Below are positions 33,601 to 42,381 of a stretch of DNA of 64,000 bases, one piece after another (position 1 is the stretch's first letter; each line of letters starts with the position of its first letter). The notes below the pieces were generated by a model. The model was given only the letters and a program-made list of their open reading frames with translations. It was not told the DNA's origin and did not search any database. Source of the DNA: Litoreibacter albidus. Its GTDB lineage: Bacteria; Pseudomonadota; Alphaproteobacteria; Rhodobacterales; Rhodobacteraceae. The DNA is taken from assembly GCF_900107015.1 (NCBI RefSeq), contig NZ_FNOI01000007.1:62001-126000 (forward strand). The letters are read 5' to 3'. A program made the position numbers and the translations under genes.

Positions 33601-35373
33601 ATGAACAGGTTCATCATCGCGGCCACGGCCAGCATGTTGGCAACCGCAGCATTTGCAGATGGCCACGGCGGCGTGACGGAAGAGATGCTTGCCAACGACA
33701 CGGCATCTACGGGGGACGTTTTGACCAACGGGATGGGGCGGCATCTGCAGCGACATTCCCCCTTGGAAATCCTCAACAAGGAGAACGTGAAGAATTTGGT
33801 TCCCGCTTGGGCGTTCAGCCTAGGAGGGGAGAAACAGCGCGGTCAGGAAACACAGCCAATTGTGCATGACGGCGTGATGTATATCACCGGATCCTACAGC
33901 CGGATGTATGCGATTGATATTAAGACGGGCCAAGAGTTGTGGCAGTACGATGCCCGCTTGCCAGAGGGTATTTTGCCCTGCTGCGACGTGGTGAACCGCG
34001 GGGCTGCGATCTACGGCGAGAACATCTATTTCGGCACACTTGATGCGCGGATCGTCGCGTTGAACCAGAAAACCGGCGATGTTGTCTGGAACAAGAAAAT
34101 TGCGGATTATAAGGCGGGGTATAGCTACACCGCCGCGCCGCTGATCGTGAACGGTTTGATCATCACGGGCAACTCCGGCGGCGAATTCGGCATTGTTGGT
34201 GAAGTCCAGGCGCGCAGCGCTGAGACTGGTGACATTGTTTGGACACGTCCCGTCATCGAGGGGCACATGGGCACCCTGAATGGCGAGGAAAGCACCATGA
34301 CAGGGACGCTGAACGCGACCTGGCCGGGGGACATGTGGAAGACGGGTGGCGGTGCCACCTGGCTTGGCGGCTCTTACGATGCGGATACCGACACGCTGGT
34401 GTTCGGCACTGGCAACCCCGCGCCGTGGAACAGCCACCTACGGAACGCTGGCGCGCCCACAGAGGGCAATGTTGGCGATAACCTTTATGCGGCCTCTCGG
34501 CTGGGTATTGATCCCGCGACAGGTGAGATCAAATGGCACTATCAGACCACACCGCGCGAAGGCTGGGATTACGACGGCGTAAATGAGGTCGTGGCCTATG
34601 AGGATCGTTCCGGCAACAAGCGCTATGCGACGGCGGACCGAAACGGGTTCTTCTACGTCTTGAACCGTGAAGACGGCGCGTTCGTTTCGGCGGTGCCATT
34701 CGTCAAGGATATCACTTGGGCAGAGGGTATAGACGACACGGGCCGCCCGATCTTTGCGGAAGACAACCGCCCAGGCGATCCAAGTGCTGCGGCGGACGGT
34801 AAGAAAGGCGAGGTCGTGTTCTCTTCGCCGTCATTCCTTGGTGGCAAGAACTGGATGCCGATGGCGCACAGCCCCAAGACTGGCCTGTTTTATGTTCCCT
34901 CGAACGAATGGGGCATGGATATCTGGAACGAGCCTATCACCTACAAGAAAGGCGCGGCCTATCTGGGGTCGGGCTTCACGATCAAGCCAAACTACGACGA
35001 TCACATTGGCAGCTTGAAGGCTATCGACCCTGACACAGGCGAAACCAAGTGGGAGTTCAAAAACAACGCACCCCTTTGGGGCGGCGTGATGACCACAGCC
35101 GGTGGTCTGGTATTCACTGGCACGCCGGAGGGTGAATTTATCGCCTTCGACGATGAGACGGGTGAGCAACTCTGGTCCTTCCAGACGGGCTCTGGTGTGA
35201 TCGGCCAACCGATCACTTGGGAGCAGGACGGTGAGCAGTATGTGACCGTGATCTCAGGCTGGGGCGGCGCGGTTCCACTTTGGGGCGGTGAGGTCGCCAA
35301 AAAGGTGAACTACCTTAACCAAGGTGGGCTGCTGTGGACGTTCCGTTTGCCGGCACAGCTCGCGGCTAACTGA
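33601..35373 (+). CDS. PQQ-dependent alcohol dehydrogenase, lanthanide type (PedH/ExaF-like)
   Basis: Periplasmic quinoprotein that oxidises alcohols and passes electrons to cytochrome c (590 aa). The start ATG 33601 follows GGGAGGAAA and begins a clean signal peptide ending AAFADG. The eight-bladed propeller shows tryptophan-docking repeats such as [13 protein letters not shown]. Adjacent Cys127-Cys128 (LPCCDVV) form the ring disulphide. The catalytic base is Asp323 in GWDYDGVNE, and Asp325 two residues on is the extra ligand that marks lanthanide-dependent enzymes (calcium enzymes have Ala, Ser or Thr there). Overall it resembles ethanol-type PedE/PedH/ExaA more than methanol-type XoxF. The neighbouring pedF, MxaJ-like and ABC genes support the role. 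Confidence 0.92.
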   Translation: MNRFIIAATASMLATAAFADGHGGVTEEMLANDTASTGDVLTNGMGRHLQRHSPLEILNKENVKNLVPAWAFSLGGEKQRGQETQPIVHDGVMYITGSYSRMYAIDIKTGQELWQYDARLPEGILPCCDVVNRGAAIYGENIYFGTLDARIVALNQKTGDVVWNKKIADYKAGYSYTAAPLIVNGLIITGNSGGEFGIVGEVQARSAETGDIVWTRPVIEGHMGTLNGEESTMTGTLNATWPGDMWKTGGGATWLGGSYDADTDTLVFGTGNPAPWNSHLRNAGAPTEGNVGDNLYAASRLGIDPATGEIKWHYQTTPREGWDYDGVNEVVAYEDRSGNKRYATADRNGFFYVLNREDGAFVSAVPFVKDITWAEGIDDTGRPIFAEDNRPGDPSAAADGKKGEVVFSSPSFLGGKNWMPMAHSPKTGLFYVPSNEWGMDIWNEPITYKKGAAYLGSGFTIKPNYDDHIGSLKAIDPDTGETKWEFKNNAPLWGGVMTTAGGLVFTGTPEGEFIAFDDETGEQLWSFQTGSGVIGQPITWEQDGEQYVTVISGWGGAVPLWGGEVAKKVNYLNQGGLLWTFRLPAQLAAN

Positions 35374-35394
35374 TACCTGCGAAAAACTGGAGAG

Positions 35395-35423
35395 GCGCGC
35401 ATCAGAAATGGTGCGCGCTTTTT
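35395..35423 (+). terminator. Intrinsic terminator after the alcohol dehydrogenase gene
   Basis: GCGCGCA (35395-35401) pairs with TGCGCGC (35412-35418), followed by TTTTT. It lies 21 bp past the dehydrogenase stop and isolates that gene from davA. Confidence 0.85.
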
Positions 35424-35496
35424 CGTGACACTATCTTGGTTGAACATTTTTCATTTCCGTCGTTACCTTGCGCCAAGTTTCGAGGGGTGAGGGGCA

Positions 35497-36315
35497 ATGA
35501 AGATCTGTTGCATGCAAGTGGCATCGCGACCGCTAGCCGTGTCCGAGAACATGGCGCGGCTCGAGCGCGCAGCGCGTGAGGCCAATGCGGAGGGATGCGA
35601 TCTGCTGATCACGCCGGAGATGTATCTGACTGGTTACAACATCGGTGCGGACGAAGTGCATCGCTTGGCAGAACCTTTTGACGGCCCAAATGCGCAGCGC
35701 GTCGGTGAGATTGCAAAAGATACGGGCATTGGCATCTTGTTCGGCTATCCTGAGTTAGGTGAGGGTGACAGCGGTATTTTCAACGCAGTGCAACTGGTTG
35801 ACGGGGCGGGGACCATGCGCGCACGTTACCGCAAAACCCACCTCTACGGGGATGTGGACCGCGCCCAGTTCTCCGCCGGCAAGGCCCGCTCAAATATTGT
35901 GGCATTCAAAGGCTGGAAGGTGGCTCTGGCGATCTGTTTTGATATCGAATTTCCAGAACTCGCCCGAGCTTATGCCTTAGATGGCGCTGACATTATCTTA
36001 ACGCCTACCGCAAACATGATCCCATATGAGGGCGTCTCGAAGCGATTGGTCCCAGCCCGCGCAGAAGAAAACGGTCTTTTCGTTGTCTACGCGAATTACT
36101 GCGGGACGGAAGGCGGCTTTGACTACTGCGGGTTGTCTTGCATCTGTGGCCCCAACGGCGAGGATGTCGCACGGGCTGGTCAAGGCGAGGCGTTGCTTAT
36201 GGCAAACATGAATCGCGCGGATGTTGCATCGGTGCGGCAAAACCTAAACTACCTGTCCGGTTTGAGGCCGGAGGTTTATGGCAACATCACAACTGGAGTT
36301 TCGAGCGATGACTGA
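35497..36315 (+). CDS. davA: 5-aminopentanamidase (delta-aminovaleramidase)
   Basis: Hydrolyses 5-aminovaleramide to 5-aminovalerate, the second step of the monooxygenase route of lysine breakdown. The 272-aa protein is a nitrilase-superfamily amidase with the full triad: Glu41 (ITPEMYLTGYN), Lys113 (YRKTHLYGD) and Cys147 (AICFDIEFPE). Specific naming rests on its coupling to a clear lysine 2-monooxygenase gene that starts within its last codons. On its own it could only be called a carbon-nitrogen hydrolase. The later steps (transaminase, semialdehyde dehydrogenase) are not in the window. Confidence 0.87.
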   Translation: MKICCMQVASRPLAVSENMARLERAAREANAEGCDLLITPEMYLTGYNIGADEVHRLAEPFDGPNAQRVGEIAKDTGIGILFGYPELGEGDSGIFNAVQLVDGAGTMRARYRKTHLYGDVDRAQFSAGKARSNIVAFKGWKVALAICFDIEFPELARAYALDGADIILTPTANMIPYEGVSKRLVPARAEENGLFVVYANYCGTEGGFDYCGLSCICGPNGEDVARAGQGEALLMANMNRADVASVRQNLNYLSGLRPEVYGNITTGVSSDD

Positions 36316-37981
36316 AGCCGGACGGCCAATCCCAGACGTGACCGCATTTGGTCCAGACTTCACGTTCTCGTTTGATGATTGGATCAATAGCCCTGATGGC
36401 ATCGGGACCGTCCCCGCGCAAAGTCACGGGCGTAAGGTCGCTATTATCGGGGCTGGTATCTCGGGGATCGTTTCAGCCTATGAATTGATGAAGCTGGGCT
36501 TGCGCCCAGTTGTCTACGAGTCGGGCCAGTTTGGTGGGCGGCTGCGGAGCCAGCAGTTTGAAGGCTCCAGCACCGCGATCGCTGAATTGGGCGGTATGCG
36601 CTTTCCGATCTCGTCTACTGCGTTCTACCGCTACGTGGACAAGCTGGGTATTGAGACGCGTCCCTTTCCGAACCCACTAACCACAGCTGCGGGATCAACG
36701 GTTATCGATCTGGCAGGAGAGACGCTCTACGCGGAAACGATTGATGACCTGCCGCCGTTGTTCCGAGAAGTGGGTGATGCCTACAACCGCGCGTTGGAAG
36801 ATCATGCCCAATTCGGCGCGTTGCAGGCGGCGATTAAAAACCGCGACGCAGCACTGGTAAAGGAGCTGTGGAACCCGATTGTACGCGAATGGGACGACCG
36901 TAGTTTCTATGATTTCATCGCGTCGTCTGATGCGTTCAAAAAGCTGTCGTTCAGGCACCGCGAAGTCTTCGGTCAGGTCGGTTTTGGCACGGGCGGCTGG
37001 GACAGTGATTTCCCAAACTCGATGCTGGAAATTTTACGCGTAAACCTGTTGGGTCTCGACGACGATCAGCGTTTCATGGTGGGCGGCGTGGAGCAGGTTC
37101 CGCGTGGTTTGTGGACCCGTGCGCCGCGAAATCTTATGCATTGGCCTAAGGGTACCACACTTGAGAAGCTACACGGTGGCTCCACTTTGCCGGGGGTCGT
37201 GAAGGTGCACCGTGAGGGCACGGACGGGCAGTTTGTGATTACTGACAGATGGGGCCGCAGCGAGAAATACGACGCAATTATCAGCACCTGTCAAAGTTGG
37301 CTGATGACTACGTCGATGGACTTTGAAGAACGTCTGCTGAGCCAAAAAATGTGGATGGCGCTGGACCGCACACGTTATATGCAGTCGTCCAAAACCTTTG
37401 TGATGGTAGACCGACCGTTCTGGCGTGACCGCGACCCGAAAACGGGCCGAGAAGTGATGAGTGTGACGCTGACGGACCGGATGACGCGGGGCACCTATTT
37501 GTTCGAGAACGGCCCGAATGAACCTGCGGTAATCTGCCTGACCTATTCGTGGATGTCCGATGCGCTCAAGATGGAGCCGCTGTCGGTGGAGAAACGGGTG
37601 GAACTTGCCTTGGACTCGCTGCGCAAGATTTACCCCGACGTTGATATCGCCAAGCACATCGTCGGCAACCCCATTACTGTGAGCTGGGAGAGTGACGAGA
37701 ACTTTCTAGGGGCGTTCAAGGGGGCGTTGCCTGGCCACTACAGATACAACCACCGGATGTATGGGCACTTCGTGCAATCCGAGATGCCAGCAGAGCAGCG
37801 CGGGCTATTCCTTGCGGGAGACGGTATCAGTTGGACGCCTGCGTGGGTTGAAGGCGCGGTCCAGACGGCATTGAACGCCGTCTGGGGGGTGATGAACCAC
37901 ATGGGCGGGCAGTCCTCTAAATCAAATCCCGGCCCCGGTGATGCTTATGCGGAACACGGCCCGATTGATCTGGGCGATTAG
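36308..37981 (+). CDS. davB: L-lysine 2-monooxygenase
   Basis: FAD enzyme that turns L-lysine, with oxygen, into 5-aminovaleramide (557 aa). It has the dinucleotide-binding VAIIGAGISGIVSAYELMKLGLRPVVYE, and long stretches match Pseudomonas DavB: ELGGMRFPISSTAFYRYVD, HREVFGQVGFGTGGWDSDFP, MWMALDRTRYMQSSKTFVMV and ALPGHYRYNHRMYGHF. The C-terminal FAD motif is LFLAGDGISWTPAWVEGAVQ. The start at 36308 overlaps davA by 8 bp; an ATG at 36278 with a closer GGAGG is also possible. A tryptophan 2-monooxygenase role is less likely because the similarity to DavB is so close and DavA is its partner. Confidence 0.92.
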   Translation: MTEAGRPIPDVTAFGPDFTFSFDDWINSPDGIGTVPAQSHGRKVAIIGAGISGIVSAYELMKLGLRPVVYESGQFGGRLRSQQFEGSSTAIAELGGMRFPISSTAFYRYVDKLGIETRPFPNPLTTAAGSTVIDLAGETLYAETIDDLPPLFREVGDAYNRALEDHAQFGALQAAIKNRDAALVKELWNPIVREWDDRSFYDFIASSDAFKKLSFRHREVFGQVGFGTGGWDSDFPNSMLEILRVNLLGLDDDQRFMVGGVEQVPRGLWTRAPRNLMHWPKGTTLEKLHGGSTLPGVVKVHREGTDGQFVITDRWGRSEKYDAIISTCQSWLMTTSMDFEERLLSQKMWMALDRTRYMQSSKTFVMVDRPFWRDRDPKTGREVMSVTLTDRMTRGTYLFENGPNEPAVICLTYSWMSDALKMEPLSVEKRVELALDSLRKIYPDVDIAKHIVGNPITVSWESDENFLGAFKGALPGHYRYNHRMYGHFVQSEMPAEQRGLFLAGDGISWTPAWVEGAVQTALNAVWGVMNHMGGQSSKSNPGPGDAYAEHGPIDLGD

Positions 37982-37986
37982 GAATG

Positions 37987-39384
37987 TCAGGCGGTGGGGG
38001 GCGCCATTTTTAGCCACGCGCCACTGCCTGCAACCCCTTCAAATTCAGTGTCGCGCACGATGACGCGCCCACCCGACACAACCGTGACGGGCATCCCAGT
38101 GACGGTTGTTCCTTCAAAAGGGTTGTAGCCGACGTTGTCGCTAAGGTCGTTGGTGCCATAGGTTTTGGTAAGGGTCTGATCCCATATCGCGATGTCTGCG
38201 TCGTAGCCTTCCGCGATCAAGCCCTTGCCGTGCAAGCCAAACGCCTTGGCGGGTGCCGTCGCGGTGAGGTCGACGAAAGCTTCCAACGTTGCGCGGCCCT
38301 TACTCACCATTGCGTCGAACATAAGCGGAAGGCGTGTTTCCAACCCTGGCATCCCGTTGGCGATTTTATTGAACGGCGCGTCCGTGCCATGCGCAAACTT
38401 TCCGCTGGCGTCCATGCGGTAGGGGGCGTGGTCGGATGTCACCAGTTCAATCGTGCCATCGGCGATGGCATCCCAGAGCGCGTTTTGGTCGCCGACGGTT
38501 CTTTGCGGCGGGGAGCACATGAAACGGGCGGGGTCGCGGCTTTCCAATATGTCGACGGTCATGAACAAGTAATGCGGGCAGGTTTCGGCTTGCACGTTTA
38601 TGCCGCGCGCACGGGCTTGCCGCACTATCTCCGCGCCCTCGCGGGTGGAGACGTGGAAGATCACCACTCGCGCGCCGGTAAATTCGGCGAAACGACACAT
38701 CCGTTCGATGGCTTCGATCTCCGCCTCCCGCGGGTGGGAGGCGGCGTGGTACTTGGGCGCAGTCCTTCCTTCTGCCAGCAGTTTCTCCGTCATGTTACGG
38801 ATCAGCCCATCGTTCTCAGCATGAAAACACACGACCGCGCCGTCACGCTTGGCCACATCCAGAATGTCGAGGATGGATTTATCGTCTTGGCGCACCTTGT
38901 CGTAAGTCGTGAAAATCTTGATGGAGCGGTGCCCCTGCGCAATCAGCTGCGGAATGTCTTCCGACAGGTTGCCGTTGCTAGTGTCTGCGACGATCATGTG
39001 GAAGGCGTGGTCAATAACAGCGCCCTTGCGGGCCAACGCTCTGTAGTCTGCCACGACTTGGCGCATTCGCTGACCGGGATGTTGCGCGGCGAAGGACACG
39101 GTCGTCGTTGTGCCGCCCAAGGCCGCTGAACGGGTCGCGGTCTCGAATGTATCGGCGTTCATCAGTCCTGCGCCGGAAATCTGCTCGATATGGCAATGCG
39201 TATCCACACCGCCTGGCAGCACGTAACGTCCGGTGGCGTCGATCTGGCGCTTGCTAGCGCGGGACAGAGATGTCGCGATTTCTGCAATTTTGCCGTCCAC
39301 GATGCCGATGTCGACTTTTTGCACGCCTTGCAAAGTAACGACGGTGCCGCCATGGATAGTTAAGTCGAAGTGGGAGTTCTGCAT
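37987..39384 (-). CDS. Dihydropyrimidinase/hydantoinase-family amidohydrolase
   Basis: Ring-opening cyclic amidase with a two-metal TIM barrel (465 aa, family-typical). Metal ligands: His63 and His65 (GGVDTHCHIEQ), the carboxylated Lys156 (SIKIFTTYD), His in CFHAEN and FHVST, and Asp of TSDHAPY. It opens hydantoins, dihydropyrimidines or similar rings to N-carbamoyl acids. It converges with davB 5 bp away and is divergent from the GntR regulator, with tandem operator-like heptamers between. No N-carbamoyl amidase is adjacent, but a racemase-like gene of the hydantoin type lies in the same island. Confidence 0.88.
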   Translation of the reverse strand: MQNSHFDLTIHGGTVVTLQGVQKVDIGIVDGKIAEIATSLSRASKRQIDATGRYVLPGGVDTHCHIEQISGAGLMNADTFETATRSAALGGTTTTVSFAAQHPGQRMRQVVADYRALARKGAVIDHAFHMIVADTSNGNLSEDIPQLIAQGHRSIKIFTTYDKVRQDDKSILDILDVAKRDGAVVCFHAENDGLIRNMTEKLLAEGRTAPKYHAASHPREAEIEAIERMCRFAEFTGARVVIFHVSTREGAEIVRQARARGINVQAETCPHYLFMTVDILESRDPARFMCSPPQRTVGDQNALWDAIADGTIELVTSDHAPYRMDASGKFAHGTDAPFNKIANGMPGLETRLPLMFDAMVSKGRATLEAFVDLTATAPAKAFGLHGKGLIAEGYDADIAIWDQTLTKTYGTNDLSDNVGYNPFEGTTVTGMPVTVVSGGRVIVRDTEFEGVAGSGAWLKMAPPTA

Positions 39385-39415
39385 TGCGGCCTCGAAGCTA
39401 AGATTTTGAAAGTTG

Positions 39416-39434
39416 ATATACCGAGTGTATACCG
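39416..39434. promoter_or_regulatory. Candidate GntR operator, two heptamers 11 bp apart
   Basis: TATACCG occurs at 39417-39423 and 39428-39434, exactly 11 bp apart, and GTATAC inside the second is a perfect palindrome. It lies in the divergent gap between the hydantoinase gene and the gntR gene. Closely related heptamers with the same period recur before the VOC gene at 40201-40230, which suggests one regulator for both. Binding by the adjacent FCD regulator is inferred. Confidence 0.6.
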
Positions 39435-39503
39435 TTTACAAAGTATTGAAAGACGATGCGCGTAAATTGACCGAAAGGTTTGGCGCTTGGAGGAGGAATT
39501 GTG

Positions 39504-40151
39504 ATGGCCGACGCAGTGCAGACATTGGGAGACTCTACCTTCGAGCGGATGAAGGCCATGATTTTGGATGGAACGCTAGAGCCGGGAGCGCGATTGAGCG
39601 AGAAGAAATTCGCAGATCACTTGGGCGTTTCCCGTACGCCAGTGCGCGAAGCTATCGGGCAGTTGATCAGCGAAGGCCTTGCGGTCAGGGGGGCAGGCGG
39701 CACTCCGGTGGTAAATAGCGTGTCGCTGGGCGACATCATGGAAATACTGCATGTGCGAAGCTTGCTGGAGTGTGAAGCTGCAAGGAAAGCAGCGATTTCA
39801 GGCCAATCCGACGAGGAAATAAAGGTACTTCGCGTTGAGGTTGCGGCTATACTCGAAGGCCCGCCGCCTAGTGCTGCAGAGCATACCGCGCTAGATATGA
39901 AGCTTCATTTCGCCATTGCGCGCATGGCGGGGTCAAAGCTGCTGATCGAATTGATCGAGGGGCTAAAGACTAAAACGCGGATGTACGACCAAGGGTCGAT
40001 ACCCGATCGCCTTATTCCAGGGTGCCATGAACATTTGGCGATTATCGACGCGATTACGGCCAAAGCGCCGGAGCAGGCGGCGGCAGCGATGAAAGAGCAC
40101 CTAGCAAATGTGCGCGCGGCGATTATAGCGCACATTTATCACCCATTTTGA
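39504..40151 (+). CDS. GntR-family regulator, FCD subclass
   Basis: A 215-aa regulator with an N-terminal winged helix (TFERMKAMILDGTLEPGARLSEKKFADHLGVSRTPVREAIGQL) and an all-helical FCD effector domain (LHVRSLLECEAARKAAI; the DMKLHFAIARMAGS and HEHLAIIDAI segments supply Asp/His metal ligands). FCD regulators respond to small carboxylic acids, often a pathway intermediate. The ATG follows GGAGGAGG; an adjoining GTG at 39501 is also in frame. It sits between two operator-like heptamer clusters, consistent with control of the hydantoinase, itself and the transporter operon. Confidence 0.9.
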   Translation: MADAVQTLGDSTFERMKAMILDGTLEPGARLSEKKFADHLGVSRTPVREAIGQLISEGLAVRGAGGTPVVNSVSLGDIMEILHVRSLLECEAARKAAISGQSDEEIKVLRVEVAAILEGPPPSAAEHTALDMKLHFAIARMAGSKLLIELIEGLKTKTRMYDQGSIPDRLIPGCHEHLAIIDAITAKAPEQAAAAMKEHLANVRAAIIAHIYHPF

Positions 40152-40200
40152 AAACTCCTGCCGGGCGCAGTCAGTTTTTCTGACCGTCATTCTTGACTCT

Positions 40201-40230
40201 GCATACTATGTGTATACCATTTGCATACCA
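40201..40230. promoter_or_regulatory. Candidate GntR operator, three heptamers with 11-bp period
   Basis: GCATACT (40201), GTATACC (40212) and GCATACC (40223) start exactly 11 bp apart, so they face the same side of the helix. They lie 25 bp before the VOC gene that begins the transporter operon, where a bound repressor would block transcription. The heptamers match those in front of gntR. Confidence 0.6.
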
Positions 40231-40254
40231 ATTATGTAGATTACGGGATACACT

Positions 40255-40656
40255 ATGACCGCGCAGACAGCCCAGCGGCCAACGGACGGCATCGTTCTGG
40301 CCATCACCTTCCAGTATTACCGCGATCTCCCTAAGGCGATGACCTTCTACGAGGATATCTTGGGCTTTGATCTGGCGATTGATCAGGGGTGGTCCAAAAT
40401 CTACCGCATTGATGGTCAGGCGCATATTGGCTTGGTCGATGAGGCGCGGGGCATGCAAAACTGGGCGGAAGCGAAGACCGTTCAGATTTGTCTCAGGGTA
40501 CCCGACGTGGATGCGTGGCATGCGTGGGCTGCCGCAAATGATGTGGACGGGCTGACCGCCCCGCGCGACAGCGAAGAATTGGGCATACGAGCGTTCGTGA
40601 TGAATGACCCCGAAGGCTATCAGATTGAAGTGCAAACGGCGAAGCCGGGCCACTGA
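40255..40656 (+). CDS. VOC-family protein
   Basis: A 133-aa single-module vicinal-oxygen-chelate protein: VLAITFQYYRDLPKAMTFYEDILGFDLAI, RIDGQAHIGLVDE, AFVMNDPEGYQIEVQT. The closing Glu of IEVQT and the His of AHIGLV are possible metal ligands. It is the first gene after the tandem operator and precedes the periplasmic binding protein gene. It may be an isomerase, lyase or ligand-binding protein for the compound taken up; its reaction cannot be assigned. Confidence 0.8.
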   Translation: MTAQTAQRPTDGIVLAITFQYYRDLPKAMTFYEDILGFDLAIDQGWSKIYRIDGQAHIGLVDEARGMQNWAEAKTVQICLRVPDVDAWHAWAAANDVDGLTAPRDSEELGIRAFVMNDPEGYQIEVQTAKPGH

Positions 40657-40744
40657 CCAAAAATCTCCGAAACTAACAACTAAGAGGGTCGGTAAACCGG
40701 CTCCGACGACTGTTCACTTGATTTACCAACACAGAGGAGTTTCC

Positions 40745-42298
40745 ATGAAATATCTATCTCACACAGCGCTGCGTGCAGGGGCTGTTGGCGTCGCCATCGC
40801 AGCCGCCGGTGCCGCATTTGCGCAGGATAAATCCGTGATGATTGGTCTGACATCAGACCCAAGCCACCTGTACCCGCTCGCGGGGGAGGAGCTGTCATCG
40901 AATATCATGTATTACCATCTCTACGACCCTTTGGTGAAGCGAGGGGCCGACCTGTCGTTCGGGCCAGGCCTTGCTGAAAGCTGGGAAAACGTGGATGAGA
41001 TCACATGGCGCTTCAAGCTGCGCCAAGGCGTGACGTTCCACAACGGCAACGCCTTCACTGCAGCGGACGTGGTCTACACCGTCAATAAGGCCCGCGAGTC
41101 GATCCGGCCTGATTTGGTGGCAAATGTGGCCTCTGTGACTGCAGTTGATGACTACACGGTCGAGATCAAGACACCGAAACCCTACGCTGTGTTGCCAAAT
41201 GATCTGGCCGAACTGCTTATCCTTGATGAGGAGTACACCACCGCTACCGGCGACGAGAAGATGGATTTGATGCCTATGGGCACGGGTCCGTACAAGTTGG
41301 GCGAATGGATCAAGGAAGAGAAGCTGACCCTGACCGCCAATGACGGTTATTGGGCGGGTGAGCCGAAGATCAAGAACGTCACGTTCCGCCCCATCACAAA
41401 TCCCGCGACCCGCACCGCAGCGCTGCTGACGGGGGAAGTGGATGTCATTCAAGACTTGGCCGTGCGCGATGTTGACCGCGTCAAAAAGGAAGACGGCTAC
41501 AGCGTCGTGACGCGGCCAAGCTTGCTGAACGTTGTGCTTGCGATGGACATGCGTGAGCAGTCCCCGACCATCGAGGGCAAGAACCCGATGACGGACCAGC
41601 GCGTACGCGAAGCTATTGCACGGGCCGTGGACGTTAATGCGATCAACAAGATCGTCATGAACGGTCTGGCCACTCCAAGTGACCAGTTCGTGCCATCGTC
41701 GCATATCGGCTACGTTGACGGGATGAGCTTCCGCGAGATGTATCCGCTGGATATCGAAAAGGCCAAAGCGCTGATGGCGGATGCGGGCTATCCTGACGGC
41801 TTCACCATGACGTTGGATGCAACCAACAACCGTTACGTCAACGATGCGCAGATTGCGCAGGCTTTGGCCTCTATGTTGGCCAAAATCGGGGTGACGTTGG
41901 AGCTGAACATCATGCCGAAATCGAACTTCTGGGGCCACATTCGCGTGCCGACCGAGAACTCCAGCTTCATCATGAGCGGCTGGGATGTTCCAGCAGGCGA
42001 TGCCGGCTCGATGTACGGCGCGCTGTTCTACACGCGCGACAAGAAGGACGGCTACGGTCAGGTTAACCGCGGGTCCTACTCGAACGCGGAGATGGACGCA
42101 CTTGTCGACAAGGCGGACTCCACCCCCGATGTGGAGCAGCGTGATGCCTACCTTCAGGAGGCGACTAAGATTCTGATGGCGGACATCCCGATGATCCCTG
42201 TTCACTATGAGCAAGACATCTACGCCGTGCGGGATGGCGTGACACTGGTGCCTCGCGTGGACAAGTTCCTGTGGGCCTATGACATGGACGTCGACTGA
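40745..42298 (+). CDS. ABC transporter substrate-binding protein, peptide/opine (DppA) family
   Basis: A 517-aa periplasmic binding protein (SBP_bac_5). The start ATG 40745 follows AGAGGAG and begins a signal peptide ending AAGAAFAQD; upstream in-frame reading to 40604 overlaps the VOC gene and is unlikely. Family marks are GLAESWENVDEITWRFKLRQGVTFHNGNAFTAADVVYTV, MPMGTGPYKLGEW and VREAIARAVDVNAI. It is followed by a hairpin and then the four membrane and ATPase genes. The family binds peptides, opines, nickel or other amides; the ligand is not readable, but the surrounding amidohydrolases suggest a cyclic or substituted amide. Confidence 0.92.
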   Translation: MKYLSHTALRAGAVGVAIAAAGAAFAQDKSVMIGLTSDPSHLYPLAGEELSSNIMYYHLYDPLVKRGADLSFGPGLAESWENVDEITWRFKLRQGVTFHNGNAFTAADVVYTVNKARESIRPDLVANVASVTAVDDYTVEIKTPKPYAVLPNDLAELLILDEEYTTATGDEKMDLMPMGTGPYKLGEWIKEEKLTLTANDGYWAGEPKIKNVTFRPITNPATRTAALLTGEVDVIQDLAVRDVDRVKKEDGYSVVTRPSLLNVVLAMDMREQSPTIEGKNPMTDQRVREAIARAVDVNAINKIVMNGLATPSDQFVPSSHIGYVDGMSFREMYPLDIEKAKALMADAGYPDGFTMTLDATNNRYVNDAQIAQALASMLAKIGVTLELNIMPKSNFWGHIRVPTENSSFIMSGWDVPAGDAGSMYGALFYTRDKKDGYGQVNRGSYSNAEMDALVDKADSTPDVEQRDAYLQEATKILMADIPMIPVHYEQDIYAVRDGVTLVPRVDKFLWAYDMDVD

Positions 42299-42314
42299 TA
42301 TCGCATAACCGCGA

Positions 42315-42341
42315 GCCCCTGGCGGACAAGCCGCCGGGGGC
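42315..42341 (+). terminator. Hairpin between binding-protein and permease genes
   Basis: GCCCCTGGCGG pairs with CCGCCGGGGGC (one G-T pair) around loop ACAAG, 16 bp after the binding-protein stop. There is no T-run. Such hairpins usually stabilise the upstream message or partly stop transcription, so that binding protein outnumbers permease. Confidence 0.7.
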
Positions 42342-42381
42342 AAAGGTTTCCTACTAATTTGCGCAAGACGGGCCTCACCTT

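Noticed and set aside
36278-37981. Tryptophan 2-monooxygenase (auxin pathway)
   Set aside because: The match to lysine 2-monooxygenase is much closer and the partner is a nitrilase-type amidase (DavA), not an IaaH-type amidase.
38230-39129. 299-codon plus-strand frame inside the hydantoinase gene
   Set aside because: Antisense to the conserved metal-binding segments of the amidohydrolase.
40895-42343. 482-codon open frame on the minus strand opposite the DppA-type gene
   Set aside because: Antisense to a well-supported binding-protein gene; the His/Arg/Gln-rich translation is typical of a shadow frame.
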